DNA from: DATKPC01 sp035524275
GTDB taxonomy: Bacteria; Pseudomonadota; Gammaproteobacteria; Burkholderiales; Burkholderiaceae_F
Direction: 5' to 3'
Length of the DNA stretch: 20,481 nt
NCBI GenBank assembly: GCA_035524275.1
Contig: DATKPC010000012.1
Location: 1-20,481 of the forward strand
Below the pieces are notes generated by a model. The model had not been told where the DNA came from. It saw only the letters and a program-made list of their open reading frames with translations, and did not search any database. The stretch's first letter is position 1; every line of letters starts with the position of its first letter. Positions 20,421-20,481 of this stretch are shown piece by piece. The position numbers and the translations under genes are program-made.

Positions 20421-20481
20421 GTCGTCGCACGAACGTGTCGCTCACGCAGGACGGTGGCGTAATATTCCTTGAAATACGTCG

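Noticed and set aside
20421..20481. TTGAAA and TAATAT at the right edge as a promoter
   Set aside because: The elements are in the wrong order for a rightward promoter and the sequence ends before a -10 could be seen; no good leftward pair is present.

Overview
The window is about 20.5 kb of very GC-rich DNA with strong G/C bias at third codon positions. Its genes point to a metabolically versatile Gram-negative bacterium, most likely a betaproteobacterium of the Burkholderiales. The evidence is a betaproteobacterial-type porin ending in Phe, AAHS-family aromatic acid transport, LysR and IclR regulators, an LctP permease, and a CaiB-type CoA transferase of a form I associate with Burkholderia and Bordetella relatives. 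The genus cannot be fixed from the sequence alone. I saw no tRNA, rRNA, CRISPR array, insertion sequence, phage gene or toxin-antitoxin gene.

Left part (1-7600). A gene cut by the window edge runs left. Divergent from it is a rightward set: a periplasmic sorbosone/aldose dehydrogenase-like beta-propeller, a small cytochrome c and an L-lactate permease-family transporter. This looks like periplasmic oxidation, electron transfer and uptake of a carboxylate. A good sigma70-like promoter, an 18-bp perfect palindrome and repeated TGTCGC words lie in the 367-base upstream region, and a strong hairpin sits between the first two genes. After the permease comes a 130-bp inverted-repeat element, then two leftward genes: a small OmpA-C-like periplasmic protein and an exported lactonase-like beta-propeller. 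An AraC regulator is divergent from the latter.

Middle (7100-10030). A Spy/CpxP-like periplasmic protein is transcribed divergently from an OmpR-type response regulator and an EnvZ-like histidine kinase. The two-component genes overlap by 4 bp. This is a compact envelope-stress-like module with a direct-repeat candidate operator in the shared intergenic region.

Right part (10130-18900). This is a gallate catabolic locus. Two overlapping IclR genes run left and a LysR gene runs right. They are followed by a probable operon of porin, four-helix membrane protein, gallate dioxygenase (LigB-LigA fusion with the iron and catalytic residues intact), AAHS-family transporter and an unusual CaiB/BaiF CoA transferase. 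It resembles the Pseudomonas gal cluster, but the lower-pathway genes (oxalomesaconate tautomerase, hydratase, CHA aldolase) are absent from the window. A 15-bp motif shared by the regulator intergenic region and the porin promoter suggests common control.

Right end (18900-20481). An unrecognised 152-aa protein is divergent from an exported small molybdopterin-domain-like protein that has no cysteine. An AT-rich promoter zone lies between them.
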